In this document: positions 1 through 5,479 of the stretch, piece by piece
Layout: the number at the start of each line of letters is the position of its first letter
Position numbering within the stretch: position 1 is the stretch's first letter
Source: Deltaproteobacteria bacterium RBG_16_44_11
Lineage (GTDB): Bacteria; Desulfobacterota; Syntrophia; Syntrophales; Smithellaceae
DNA: 7,848 nt
Assembly: GCA_001797845.1 (NCBI GenBank)
Contig: MGQN01000021.1
Location: 1 to 7,848, forward strand
Direction of reading: 5' to 3'
Notes under the pieces: generated by a model
Told to the model about the DNA's origin: nothing
Seen by the model: the letters and a program-made list of their open reading frames with translations, nothing else
The model's database searches: none
Position numbers and translations under genes: made by a program

Positions 1-300
1 CAAAACCGCGCCGATATGCAAAAGCAGACTGATGAAATGATGCCCCCCAGCGTTTGCCCCGAATAAGCTCCAGTCCAGCATATGCGAAAGCCAGGTGAGC
101 GGATGCCAATAACTGAAGTATGTTGTGGTAAAAGCCCATTTAATCGTTTCGATATTGATGCTGGATTTAATATGACTGTTATCAGTAATATAAACGTTAT
201 CATCAAAATTAATGAAATCATTAGCCACTATTCGACCAAAGGCAGTAAAAGACGCAACTATCAAAAAAATGATGATCAGATATTTGTATTTTTTATCCAT
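1..300 (-). CDS. Membrane protein of the GT-C/PMT-like TPR family, N-terminal 100 residues (3' end beyond window)
   Basis: The first 100 codons are visible; the gene continues off the left edge. The protein opens with a short basic stretch (MDKKYKY) and a hydrophobic segment (about residues 8-21) that reads as a signal anchor or first membrane helix. It then carries NDFINFDDNVYITDN (about 27-41), WAFTT (55-59), YWHPLTWLSHMLDW (64-77) and GGHHFISLLLHI (85-96). This series is typical of large bacterial membrane proteins that combine a PMT-like (GT-C) membrane part with C-terminal TPR repeats; the acidic FDD after the first helix is where GT-C enzymes keep a catalytic acid. The substrate is unknown. 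The ATG lies inside the end of the upstream glycosyltransferase gene (shared bases ATGGATAA, 8 nt) and has no clear ribosome binding site, so translational coupling is likely. Family assignment is fairly sure; function is inferred. Confidence 0.8.
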   Translation of the reverse strand, partial: MDKKYKYLIIIFLIVASFTAFGRIVANDFINFDDNVYITDNSHIKSSINIETIKWAFTTTYFSYWHPLTWLSHMLDWSLFGANAGGHHFISLLLHIGAVL

Positions 301-1045
301 GAGCGGGAAACAGAGGAGAAGCTATTAAGTTAAATTTGGCCAGAAAAAAACTAAACGCCGTTTTTAAACAGCCGAACCCATATTTTACACTGCGGACAAA
401 ATTAATGGATGAAGCTTCCGCAAAATAGTTTGTCGGGCAACTGACTTCTGCCACCGTATAACCAAACCAGACTATCTGTGCGAGCATTTGATTGTCAAAA
501 ACAAAATCATCAGAATTGTTTTGCAGGGGCAGACGCAGCAAAAGCTCACGGGAAAAGGCGCGGTATCCGGTATGGTATTCGGAGAGCTTCGCCCCGATTA
601 AAATATTCTGCGCTAAAGTCAAAAAACGGTTAGCGATGTATTTCCAAACCGGCATGCCGCCTTTTAAGGCATAACCGCCCAAGATGCGGGAACCAAGAAC
701 GCAATGGTAAAGGCCGCTCACGATTAATGAGGTCATTGCCGGAATCAGTTTCGGCGTGTATTGATAATCGGGATGCACCATAATCACAATATCCGCACCT
801 TCTTCCAATGCCAGCCGGTAACAGGTTTTCTGGTTGCCGCCATAGCCGCGATTATTTTCATGCACATAAAGTTTGGTTTGTGGAAGCCCCGCGGCAATTT
901 TCGCGGTATTGTCGGAGCTGGCGTCATCAACAAAAACAACTAAATCCACGATACTCTGCGCCATAACTTCTTCGTATGTTTTAAGAAGCGTGTTTTCGGC
1001 GTTATATGCCGGCATAACGACGACTATTTTTTTGTTTTGATACAT
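293..1045 (-). CDS. Family 2 glycosyltransferase, dolichyl-phosphate-mannose-synthase-like
   Basis: A 250-residue cytoplasmic GT-A enzyme predicted to move a sugar from a nucleotide donor, probably to a polyprenyl phosphate or a glycan. The N-terminal nucleotide-binding part shows VVVMPAYNAENTL (8-20) and FVDDASSDNT (38-47). The metal site region is VMVHPDYQYTP (89-98), where PDYQY replaces the usual DxD. GSRILGG (118-124), the amphipathic stretch MPVWKYIANRFLT (131-143), EYHTGYRAFS (156-165) and the basic SINFVRSVKYG (213-223) are the acceptor-side motifs of this subfamily. There is no C-terminal transmembrane pair as in GtrB/ArnC, so membrane contact would be through the amphipathic helices or a partner. 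That partner may be the following GT-C/TPR-type gene, whose start overlaps this stop: GT2 enzymes of this type often make the lipid-linked sugar used by a GT-C transferase. The ATG has only a weak GGAT upstream. Donor and acceptor cannot be read from sequence. Confidence 0.88.
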   Translation of the reverse strand: MYQNKKIVVVMPAYNAENTLLKTYEEVMAQSIVDLVVFVDDASSDNTAKIAAGLPQTKLYVHENNRGYGGNQKTCYRLALEEGADIVIMVHPDYQYTPKLIPAMTSLIVSGLYHCVLGSRILGGYALKGGMPVWKYIANRFLTLAQNILIGAKLSEYHTGYRAFSRELLLRLPLQNNSDDFVFDNQMLAQIVWFGYTVAEVSCPTNYFAEASSINFVRSVKYGFGCLKTAFSFFLAKFNLIASPLFPAHG

Positions 1046-1064
1046 ATTTTATCCGAATCCGTTT

Positions 1065-1166
1065 TCAAGAAAATTGAGCGTTAAATTTTTGCTGCTGAAG
1101 CTTTGCCTGCACGATGCCGTTGCTCATTAAACCCGCGCCCAAGATGCAAATGTTTTTAATTTCCAT
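1065..1166 (-). pseudogene. Remnant of a 3-hydroxyacyl-CoA dehydrogenase N-terminus (33 codons)
   Basis: This short reading frame starts MEIKNICILGAGLMSNGIVQ and stops after 33 residues. The first 20 residues match the NAD-binding beta-alpha-beta start of 3-hydroxybutyryl/3-hydroxyacyl-CoA dehydrogenases (family pattern IxxxxVLGAGxMGxGIAQ). The usual Gly after Met is Ser here. The match fades after residue 20, and nothing resembling the remaining roughly 260 residues follows before the glycosyltransferase ATG 19 bp downstream. It has a plausible ribosome binding site (AAGGA, about 5 nt before the ATG); an in-frame ATG four codons upstream (1178) is also possible. It is probably a deletion remnant that kept its promoter-proximal end, so the old promoter may now drive the glycosyltransferase. 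A real small peptide cannot be excluded. The homology rests on a short motif-rich segment. Confidence 0.6.
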
Positions 1167-1306
1167 TTCTTCCTTCATACCTTCTATTTGAATTTATTAT
1201 TTAAAATAAATATCAATTTTTTTGCTATCAATAAAACCTAGCAGACAAAACGCGCCAAAGTCAAGAAAAAACCCCCCGACATAATTATATTGAAGAGCCT
1301 GCGCAT
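1167..1306. other. Divergent intergenic region
   Basis: This 140 bp spacer separates the leftward glycosyltransferase unit from the rightward YacP-like gene and must hold both promoters. It is strongly A+T-rich on the left side. On the plus strand TATATT (about 1286-1291) is a possible -10 element for the YacP-like gene, but it lies close to the start codon and has no good -35. No operator-like repeat was found. Confidence 0.5.
1203..1231 (-). promoter_or_regulatory. Candidate sigma70-type promoter for the dehydrogenase remnant/glycosyltransferase unit
   Basis: On the minus strand TTGATA (1231-1226) is followed after 17 bases by TATTTT (1208-1203), in a very A+T-rich stretch about 37 bp upstream of the remnant's ATG. 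The A+T richness makes chance matches likely, so this is a suggestion only. Confidence 0.3.
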
Positions 1307-1843
1307 ATGTGCCAATATTCCATTATGCAAATTTTGATTGATGGTTATAATTTGATTCGCCAATCCGATGTCTTGCGGCGCTATGAACTTCACAGCCTGG
1401 AAGCGGGACGCCGGGCGTTAATGTCTAAACTTAGCGAGTATAAAAGAAAAAAGGGGCATAAAATTACGGTTGTTTTCGATGGTTGGAAGGGCGGCTCTGA
1501 ACAGGAGGAACGAGACCGGTATGGGAACATCGATATTATTTACTCGCGCCAGGGCGAAAAAGCCGACGATGTCATTAAAAGATTGACGGAGCGAATCTCC
1601 GGCGAAACAATTGTCGTTTCTTCCGACAGGGAGATAGCCTCATATACAACACATCAGGGAAAAACCGCGCTGTCTTCCTTGGAGTTTGAAGCCATTATGA
1701 ACAGGGCTATTTCTCCTTCCTTGAATCGAAAATACACTTCAGACGATGATAATGACAGAGCCGCTAGACGCAAAAAGAAAGGACCGGCCAGAAGGCTGCC
1801 GCGAGCGCGAAGACACACGCAGAAAAAGATCAAGAAACTGTAA
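1307..1843 (+). CDS. YacP-like NYN-domain (PIN-like) ribonuclease
   Basis: Predicted metal-dependent RNA-processing or RNA-decay nuclease of the NYN/YacP (DUF901, Rae1-type) family. LIDGYNLIRQSD (10-21) carries the first catalytic Asp. VVFDGW (55-60) carries the second, ADDVIKRL (86-93) an acidic pair, and VVSSDREIASY (103-113) the last Asp motif. The fold therefore ends near residue 135. The remaining roughly 40 residues are a polar tail with DDDND and then a dense Lys/Arg region (RRKKK, ARRLPRARR, KKIKK), probably a disordered RNA- or ribosome-contacting extension. The family usually begins MxILIDGYN, which would make the ATG at 1325 the start. That codon has no ribosome binding site, whereas the 1307 ATG has GAAGAG 9 nt upstream, so 1307 is kept. 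This is the only plus-strand gene here, and its 3' end overlaps holA tail to tail by 14 bp. Confidence 0.85.
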   Translation: MCQYSIMQILIDGYNLIRQSDVLRRYELHSLEAGRRALMSKLSEYKRKKGHKITVVFDGWKGGSEQEERDRYGNIDIIYSRQGEKADDVIKRLTERISGETIVVSSDREIASYTTHQGKTALSSLEFEAIMNRAISPSLNRKYTSDDDNDRAARRKKKGPARRLPRARRHTQKKIKKL

Positions 1844-3188
1844 TGCAGGCTTTGATTAAGAAGCTTTCCAGTAAAAGTTGCGGATCGGTAGCTGAAGATT
1901 TAAAAGCGCGGTCAATTTCCAGTAACTCGTCGAGGAAGTTGACGAGGTTTCGATAAGAAAAACGTCCGCAATTTCGCCAGGCATTATAAACAACAAACGG
2001 GTGCTGGCTGAAAATGAGGCCATCGATTTTGACAAAAGGCTGAGTCATTTCATCCAGCGTCGGATAAACATTTTTTTGAAACCAGCCAAATTCCATAGAA
2101 ATTTTAAATAGCGGCAGTTTTTTTGCGTCCACTAAAATTCTGGTCTGCAGCAAAAACCGGATTTCCCGAATGAGCATGCTCAGAATCATCAGATGATGCA
2201 TGCCCTGATCCAGCAGCGCTTTTAAGGCGGTTAGTGCGGCCAGTTGATTTTTTTCACCCAGAGCGGAAGTCAAATCAAAGATGGATTCTTCCTTAGTTTT
2301 GCCGACAACTTCATCTACATCATTTTCTTCAATGATGTGGCGATCACCTACAAAAAAAATGAGTTTCTCCAATTCCATCATGGAACGTCTTAACTCCCAA
2401 CCAGTTTTTTTGCCTAATGCCGTCCACGCCGCCGCTGTAAGCTTTTTATCGTAATTTTGCAGTAATTTTTGAGCCTCTTTGATTAAATTTTCCTTTTGCG
2501 CTGATTCTTTAAGAGTTTTTCCGAAGTAAACGGCTTCGCCTGTTTCGGCAATTATTTTAAAAATCTTTTTTCTTTTATCTACTGTCTCCGCCGTCAGGAT
2601 CAGACAATTTCCAGCCGTAAAACCTTGCGCGATGAGCTCTCCTAGTTGCTCTGCCTTATCATCAATCCCTGTGGAAGTCAGACCTAGGCTTGTGCAAATA
2701 TCAATGATTTTGGGCAACCATTTCGTGCGATCGTCTCCCACGTCTCCCTCAACGACTTTGTGCCACTGTTCGTCGGTAATCTTTGACCAGCCGGTGCCTT
2801 GCACATCCTCCCAGGCAAAACCGGCTAACTTCAAAAAGACCAAAAAATACTTTGCTGCTTTTTGCGGACGTTCATCCATGTTGACGCGTATTTTTGAAAT
2901 CAGATCCGTCAGATTTTCCCGGGATTGAAAGAGGGTTGTGTTTCGTACCACAATTACCTTGCGGCCGCCTAACAGGGAAGGTGTTAAGAGATTATCCATT
3001 AAGCTGTCAAAATCCGTATTATCGCCGTCCAGTAGAAAAAGGCCGAAATCCCGGTCAGCCTCCGGTATCATGGTATCCAGCATTTGTTGAAGAGTTCCAC
3101 TGATCAGATACTCCTCTTCTCCATATAAAAGATAGCAAGGCGCGATTATGCCTTTATTCAAGTCGGCGATAACTTTTTCCAAAGCCAT
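1830..3188 (-). CDS. holA: DNA polymerase III, delta subunit (HolA), with an extra internal block
   Basis: Clamp-loader subunit that opens the beta sliding clamp during replication. The N-terminal AAA+-like domain shows YLLYGEEEYLI (19-29), the degenerate non-ATP-binding P-loop position typical of delta. It is followed by LLTPSLLGGRKVIVVRN (67-83) and, after an unusual segment, CLILTAETVDKRKKIFK (195-211). The three-helix and collar domains follow: LRRSMMELEKLIFF (266-279), IIEENDVDEVVG (285-296), ESIFDLTSALGEKN (301-314), and the C-terminal HPFVVYNAWRNCGRFSYRNL (396-415) with LLEIDRAFKSS (422-432). At 452 residues it is about 100 longer than common delta subunits (roughly 330-350). The surplus lies at about residues 100-190, between the clamp-contact part and the sensor strand. 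The ATG has a modest AAGAAGAG upstream. It sits 33 bp after the LOG gene and probably shares its transcript. Confidence 0.9.
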   Translation of the reverse strand: MALEKVIADLNKGIIAPCYLLYGEEEYLISGTLQQMLDTMIPEADRDFGLFLLDGDNTDFDSLMDNLLTPSLLGGRKVIVVRNTTLFQSRENLTDLISKIRVNMDERPQKAAKYFLVFLKLAGFAWEDVQGTGWSKITDEQWHKVVEGDVGDDRTKWLPKIIDICTSLGLTSTGIDDKAEQLGELIAQGFTAGNCLILTAETVDKRKKIFKIIAETGEAVYFGKTLKESAQKENLIKEAQKLLQNYDKKLTAAAWTALGKKTGWELRRSMMELEKLIFFVGDRHIIEENDVDEVVGKTKEESIFDLTSALGEKNQLAALTALKALLDQGMHHLMILSMLIREIRFLLQTRILVDAKKLPLFKISMEFGWFQKNVYPTLDEMTQPFVKIDGLIFSQHPFVVYNAWRNCGRFSYRNLVNFLDELLEIDRAFKSSATDPQLLLESFLIKACITVS

Positions 3189-3221
3189 AAGTGACTCTTC
3201 TTGATCAGAAACACAATTGGT

Positions 3222-3875
3222 TTAAATGATGACGTATTTTTTAATATGTTTAACAACTTCTTCAGGGTCATCAATAATTTGAATCATTTCATAATCGGAA
3301 GGGAGGATCATGCTTTTGTGCAACATGCTGTTTTTAAGCCAATCCAACAGGCCCTGCCAGTATTCACTGCCCATCAGAATCAAGGGAAAGCTTTTTACTC
3401 TTTTTGTCTGAATCAGTGTGAGGGCTTCAAAAAACTCGTCCATAGTGCCATAACCGCCGGGCAAAATAACATAGGCCAGCGCGTACTTTACAAACATCAC
3501 CTTGCGAATAAAAAAATATTTATAGTCTAAGTGGATATTAGCGTAGGGATTGGGTTTCTGCTCAAAGGGCAGCCGGATATTCATACCGACTGATTTTCCG
3601 TTCGCTTCAGCAGCGCCTTTGTTTGCCGCCTCCATAATACCGGGGCCGCCGCCGGTAATTACACTAAAACCATTTTGTGCTAAAAGCTGCCCCAGTCGCT
3701 CGGCCTTCTGGTAATAAACATCGTCAGGTTTGATGCGGGCTGAGCCAAATATTGTCACAGCGTTATTAACTTTGGAAAGGGCTTCGATAGATTCAACAAA
3801 TTCTGCCATGATGCGGAAGATTCGCCACGATTCTTCAATAGAGAATGAATCAATTAAATATTGTTTATCTTCCAT
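3222..3875 (-). CDS. LOG-family (TIGR00730-like) Rossmann-fold protein
   Basis: A member of the LOG/'lysine decarboxylase-like' family, whose characterised members are cytokinin riboside 5'-monophosphate phosphoribohydrolases that cleave N6-modified AMP to base plus ribose 5-phosphate. The bacterial role is often purine-nucleotide clean-up. Numbering from this start, AVTIFGSAR (39-47) opens the Rossmann fold, GGGPGIMEA (75-83) binds the phosphate, and PGGYGTMDE (139-147) is the signature that includes the catalytic Glu. Arg124 and Lys125 lie in the FFIRKVMF segment, where catalytic Arg is found. The 217-residue length is normal. A GTG at 3893 would add six residues but has no ribosome binding site. 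The chosen ATG has GGGAG 11 nt upstream, overlapping that GTG. It lies 59 bp downstream of rpsU and just before holA. The family is clear; the physiological substrate is not. Confidence 0.87.
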   Translation of the reverse strand: MEDKQYLIDSFSIEESWRIFRIMAEFVESIEALSKVNNAVTIFGSARIKPDDVYYQKAERLGQLLAQNGFSVITGGGPGIMEAANKGAAEANGKSVGMNIRLPFEQKPNPYANIHLDYKYFFIRKVMFVKYALAYVILPGGYGTMDEFFEALTLIQTKRVKSFPLILMGSEYWQGLLDWLKNSMLHKSMILPSDYEMIQIIDDPEEVVKHIKKYVII

Positions 3876-3934
3876 GCGAAAATAATCTCCCACAAATTAC
3901 AATTTCCAAAATACATTAAAGAGAAAGAACAAAA

Positions 3935-4126
3935 TCAATTACTGCGGCGGCGCTGAACTTTAGCCAATCTCCGGCGAGCTTCGATTGTTTTTCTCTTCTT
4001 CTTCACCGAAGGTTTTTCATAGGCACGGCGTACTTTCAATTCCTTAAATAAGCCGCTTTTCGAAAGTTTATTTTTTAATATTTTTAAAGCTTTTTCCACG
4101 TCATTGTCAATTACCTTTACTTCCAA
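3935..4126 (-). CDS. rpsU: Small ribosomal subunit protein bS21
   Basis: A 63-residue basic protein of the 30S platform, near the mRNA exit and the anti-Shine-Dalgarno helix, which helps initiation. The N-terminal part VKVIDNDVEKALKILKNKL (about 3-21) and the central ELKVRRAYEKPSVKKKRK (29-46) are diagnostic. The Arg-rich end RRRLAKVQRRRSN is the usual rRNA-binding helix. Length and composition are normal for bS21. The start codon is TTG, not ATG: the family N-terminus fits exactly there, and a GAGGAGG site sits 7 nt upstream. It is the first gene of its cluster, followed by the LOG gene and holA. Confidence 0.96.
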   Translation of the reverse strand: MEVKVIDNDVEKALKILKNKLSKSGLFKELKVRRAYEKPSVKKKRKTIEARRRLAKVQRRRSN

Positions 4127-4133
4127 GTTTTTT

Positions 4134-4140
4134 CCTCCTC
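4134..4140 (-). promoter_or_regulatory. Strong ribosome binding site of rpsU
   Basis: GAGGAGG on the minus strand, 7 nt from the TTG start, can pair over seven bases with the 3' end of 16S rRNA. It is the longest such match among the genes of this window and fixes the non-ATG start of rpsU. Confidence 0.85.
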
Positions 4141-4162
4141 AATTAAATAATTATGATTGTTA

Positions 4163-4191
4163 GTTTTACTTTAATCCCTCATTTCTGCCAA
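4163..4191 (-). promoter_or_regulatory. Candidate promoter of rpsU-LOG-holA
   Basis: TTGGCA (4191-4186) followed after 17 bases by TAAAAC (4168-4163) on the minus strand, about 37 bp upstream of the rpsU start codon. The -35 is good and the -10 is poor. A promoter is expected here because a terminator precedes it. A second possible -10, CATAAT, lies slightly downstream. Confidence 0.35.
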
Positions 4192-4215
4192 TTACGTTAT
4201 TGAACTAACATGTAG

Positions 4216-4283
4216 TCCCACTCGGCTTCGCAAGTGGGATAATTCGGCTAACCAATCTGACTGCGCTTCACTTGTCATATTGG
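4216..4283. repeat. Palindromic repeat block A (two hairpins)
   Basis: Two adjacent inverted repeats. The first has arms TCCCACT (4216-4222) and AGTGGGA (4233-4239). In minus-strand RNA the stem extends to 9 bp with one G-U pair and a 6-nt loop. The second has arms CCAAT-C-TGAC (4252-4261) and GTCA-T-ATTGG (4274-4283), nine pairs with one mismatch and a 12-nt loop. Neither is followed by a T-run. The block lies between the hisC terminator and the rpsU promoter. The first hairpin and its right flank (GCTTCGC, GGGAT, AATTC, CTAA) recur at nearly the same spacing in block B near 6367-6406, so this looks like a dispersed REP-like element and not a gene-specific regulator. Confidence 0.6.
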
Positions 4284-4292
4284 AGTCTCATT

Positions 4293-4350
4293 AAAACAAA
4301 AAAAGGGCAGTACGGCAAAGCCAGAAAATCATTTTGCCGTAAACCACCCT
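4293..4350 (-). terminator. Rho-independent terminator after hisC
   Basis: On the minus strand AGGG (4350-4347) and the arm TACGGCAAA (4341-4333) pair with TTTGCCGTA (4319-4311) and CCCT (4307-4304) across a 13-nt loop. The hairpin is followed at once by seven T (the first shared with the outer stem), a G and four T. The 9-bp inner stem is perfect. It begins 23 bp after the hisC stop and closes the peptidase-gcvH-lipM-hisC cluster. Confidence 0.88.
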
Positions 4351-4373
4351 CACTATTTTCAATGAATTTTAAA

Positions 4374-5444
4374 TCACGCTCCTAACTCGTAAACAGCTCT
4401 TTTTAAAGCTTTTAAAAAGGCCTCGTTTTCTTCAAGATTTCCTACGGTAACCCTCATGCAGTTTCGCGTCAACCCGGCATTCATATTTTTAACAATAATA
4501 CCCGACTTCACTAGTTCGGTATATATGCGATTTGAATCAAAAGCGCAACTAAAAAAAATGAAATTTGCTTGCGAAGGATACGGCGTAATTCCTTGGATTT
4601 CCTTCATTCCCAGGTAAAGCTCCTCACGCCTTTTGACAATTTGTGCGATTTGTTTGGCGAATTCTTCCCGGTAATCCAGAAAGAAATTAGCGGCTGTTTG
4701 CGACAAACAATTAACATTGTACGGTAATCTCACTTTATCCAGTTGAGCGACAATATTTTTATTGCCGATTAAGAAACCAAGGCGCATAGAAGCTAGCCCC
4801 AATTTGGACAGCGTTTTTAAAAAAATCAAATTATCGTATTTTTTTAGCAAAGGCAGAAATGTTTTGCCGGAAAAATCCGCGTAAGCTTCGTCGAGGATGA
4901 CCACGCCGGGAGATTTTCTAATAATGGTTTCTATCCTGTCGCGATTAAAAAGGTTGCCGGTGGGGCTGTTGGGACAACTTAAAAACACCAAAGCAGGGAA
5001 GGTCGGCGTAATTTTACTGGTAATTGCGTCAATATCGAGATCAAAGTTCTTATCAAGCGGCACTTCCACTACTTTACTGCCGGTATTAACTGCGATGATC
5101 TTGTACATAACAAATGTAGGTACGGGTGTTAAGACACCGCTTACTTTGCCTTTCAGCGCCAGGCAAAGGACCTGAATCAGCTCGTCCGAACCGTTTCCCA
5201 ACATGACCATGTCCTTATTCACGCCGTAATATTGAGCGAATCTTTCACGTAATTTGGGAGCTCCCGCTTCCGGGTAGCGGTTTAAAGCAACTCTGCCCAT
5301 TTCTTCCAGAAGTTTCTTTTTTAATGGCTCCTGTAAGGTCAAAGGATTTTCATTGGCGTCCATTTTTATGGCGCCGGTTTCCTCCGGAGCGACGTAGCCG
5401 CTTTGTTCAAAGATTTCCTTACTTACTATATCTTGAATAATCAT
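4374..5444 (-). CDS. hisC: Histidinol-phosphate aminotransferase
   Basis: PLP-dependent class I/II aminotransferase that exchanges amino groups between histidinol phosphate/imidazole acetol phosphate and glutamate/2-oxoglutarate in histidine synthesis; many HisC also act on aromatic amino acids. MDANENP (28-34) is the N-terminal substrate motif, RYPEAGAPKLRE (56-67) is typical, and GNGSDELI (83-90) holds the cofactor phosphate. SCPNSPTGN (156-164) has the PLP-ring Asn, LDEAYADF (184-191) has the Asp and Tyr that touch PLP, and FLKTLSKLGLASMRLG (208-223) contains the Schiff-base lysine, Lys214. RVTVG (331-335) contains the carboxylate-binding Arg. At 356 residues it has normal length. The start is ATG with only a weak AGG upstream, 35 bp after lipM, so it is probably co-transcribed. 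No other his gene is in the window. Some HisC-like enzymes serve other pathways, so the exact substrate is less sure than the fold. Confidence 0.9.
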   Translation of the reverse strand: MIIQDIVSKEIFEQSGYVAPEETGAIKMDANENPLTLQEPLKKKLLEEMGRVALNRYPEAGAPKLRERFAQYYGVNKDMVMLGNGSDELIQVLCLALKGKVSGVLTPVPTFVMYKIIAVNTGSKVVEVPLDKNFDLDIDAITSKITPTFPALVFLSCPNSPTGNLFNRDRIETIIRKSPGVVILDEAYADFSGKTFLPLLKKYDNLIFLKTLSKLGLASMRLGFLIGNKNIVAQLDKVRLPYNVNCLSQTAANFFLDYREEFAKQIAQIVKRREELYLGMKEIQGITPYPSQANFIFFSCAFDSNRIYTELVKSGIIVKNMNAGLTRNCMRVTVGNLEENEAFLKALKRAVYELGA

Positions 5445-5479
5445 ATTTATAATAACCTATTGCTCTTTAGCATAAGTAA

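Noticed and set aside
82..333. Plus-strand frame of 83 codons
   Set aside because: It lies antisense to the recognisable membrane TPR-type gene on the minus strand and has no family features of its own.
3876..3893. GTG start for the LOG-family gene
   Set aside because: There is no ribosome binding site before it, and GGGAG preceding the ATG at 3875 overlaps this codon.
4216..4239. Second terminator for hisC
   Set aside because: No T-run follows the hairpin on the minus strand, and a complete terminator already precedes it.
4216..4283. Riboswitch or T-box leader of rpsU
   Set aside because: The hairpins lie upstream of the candidate promoter, show no known aptamer or T-box motif, and recur at an unrelated locus.
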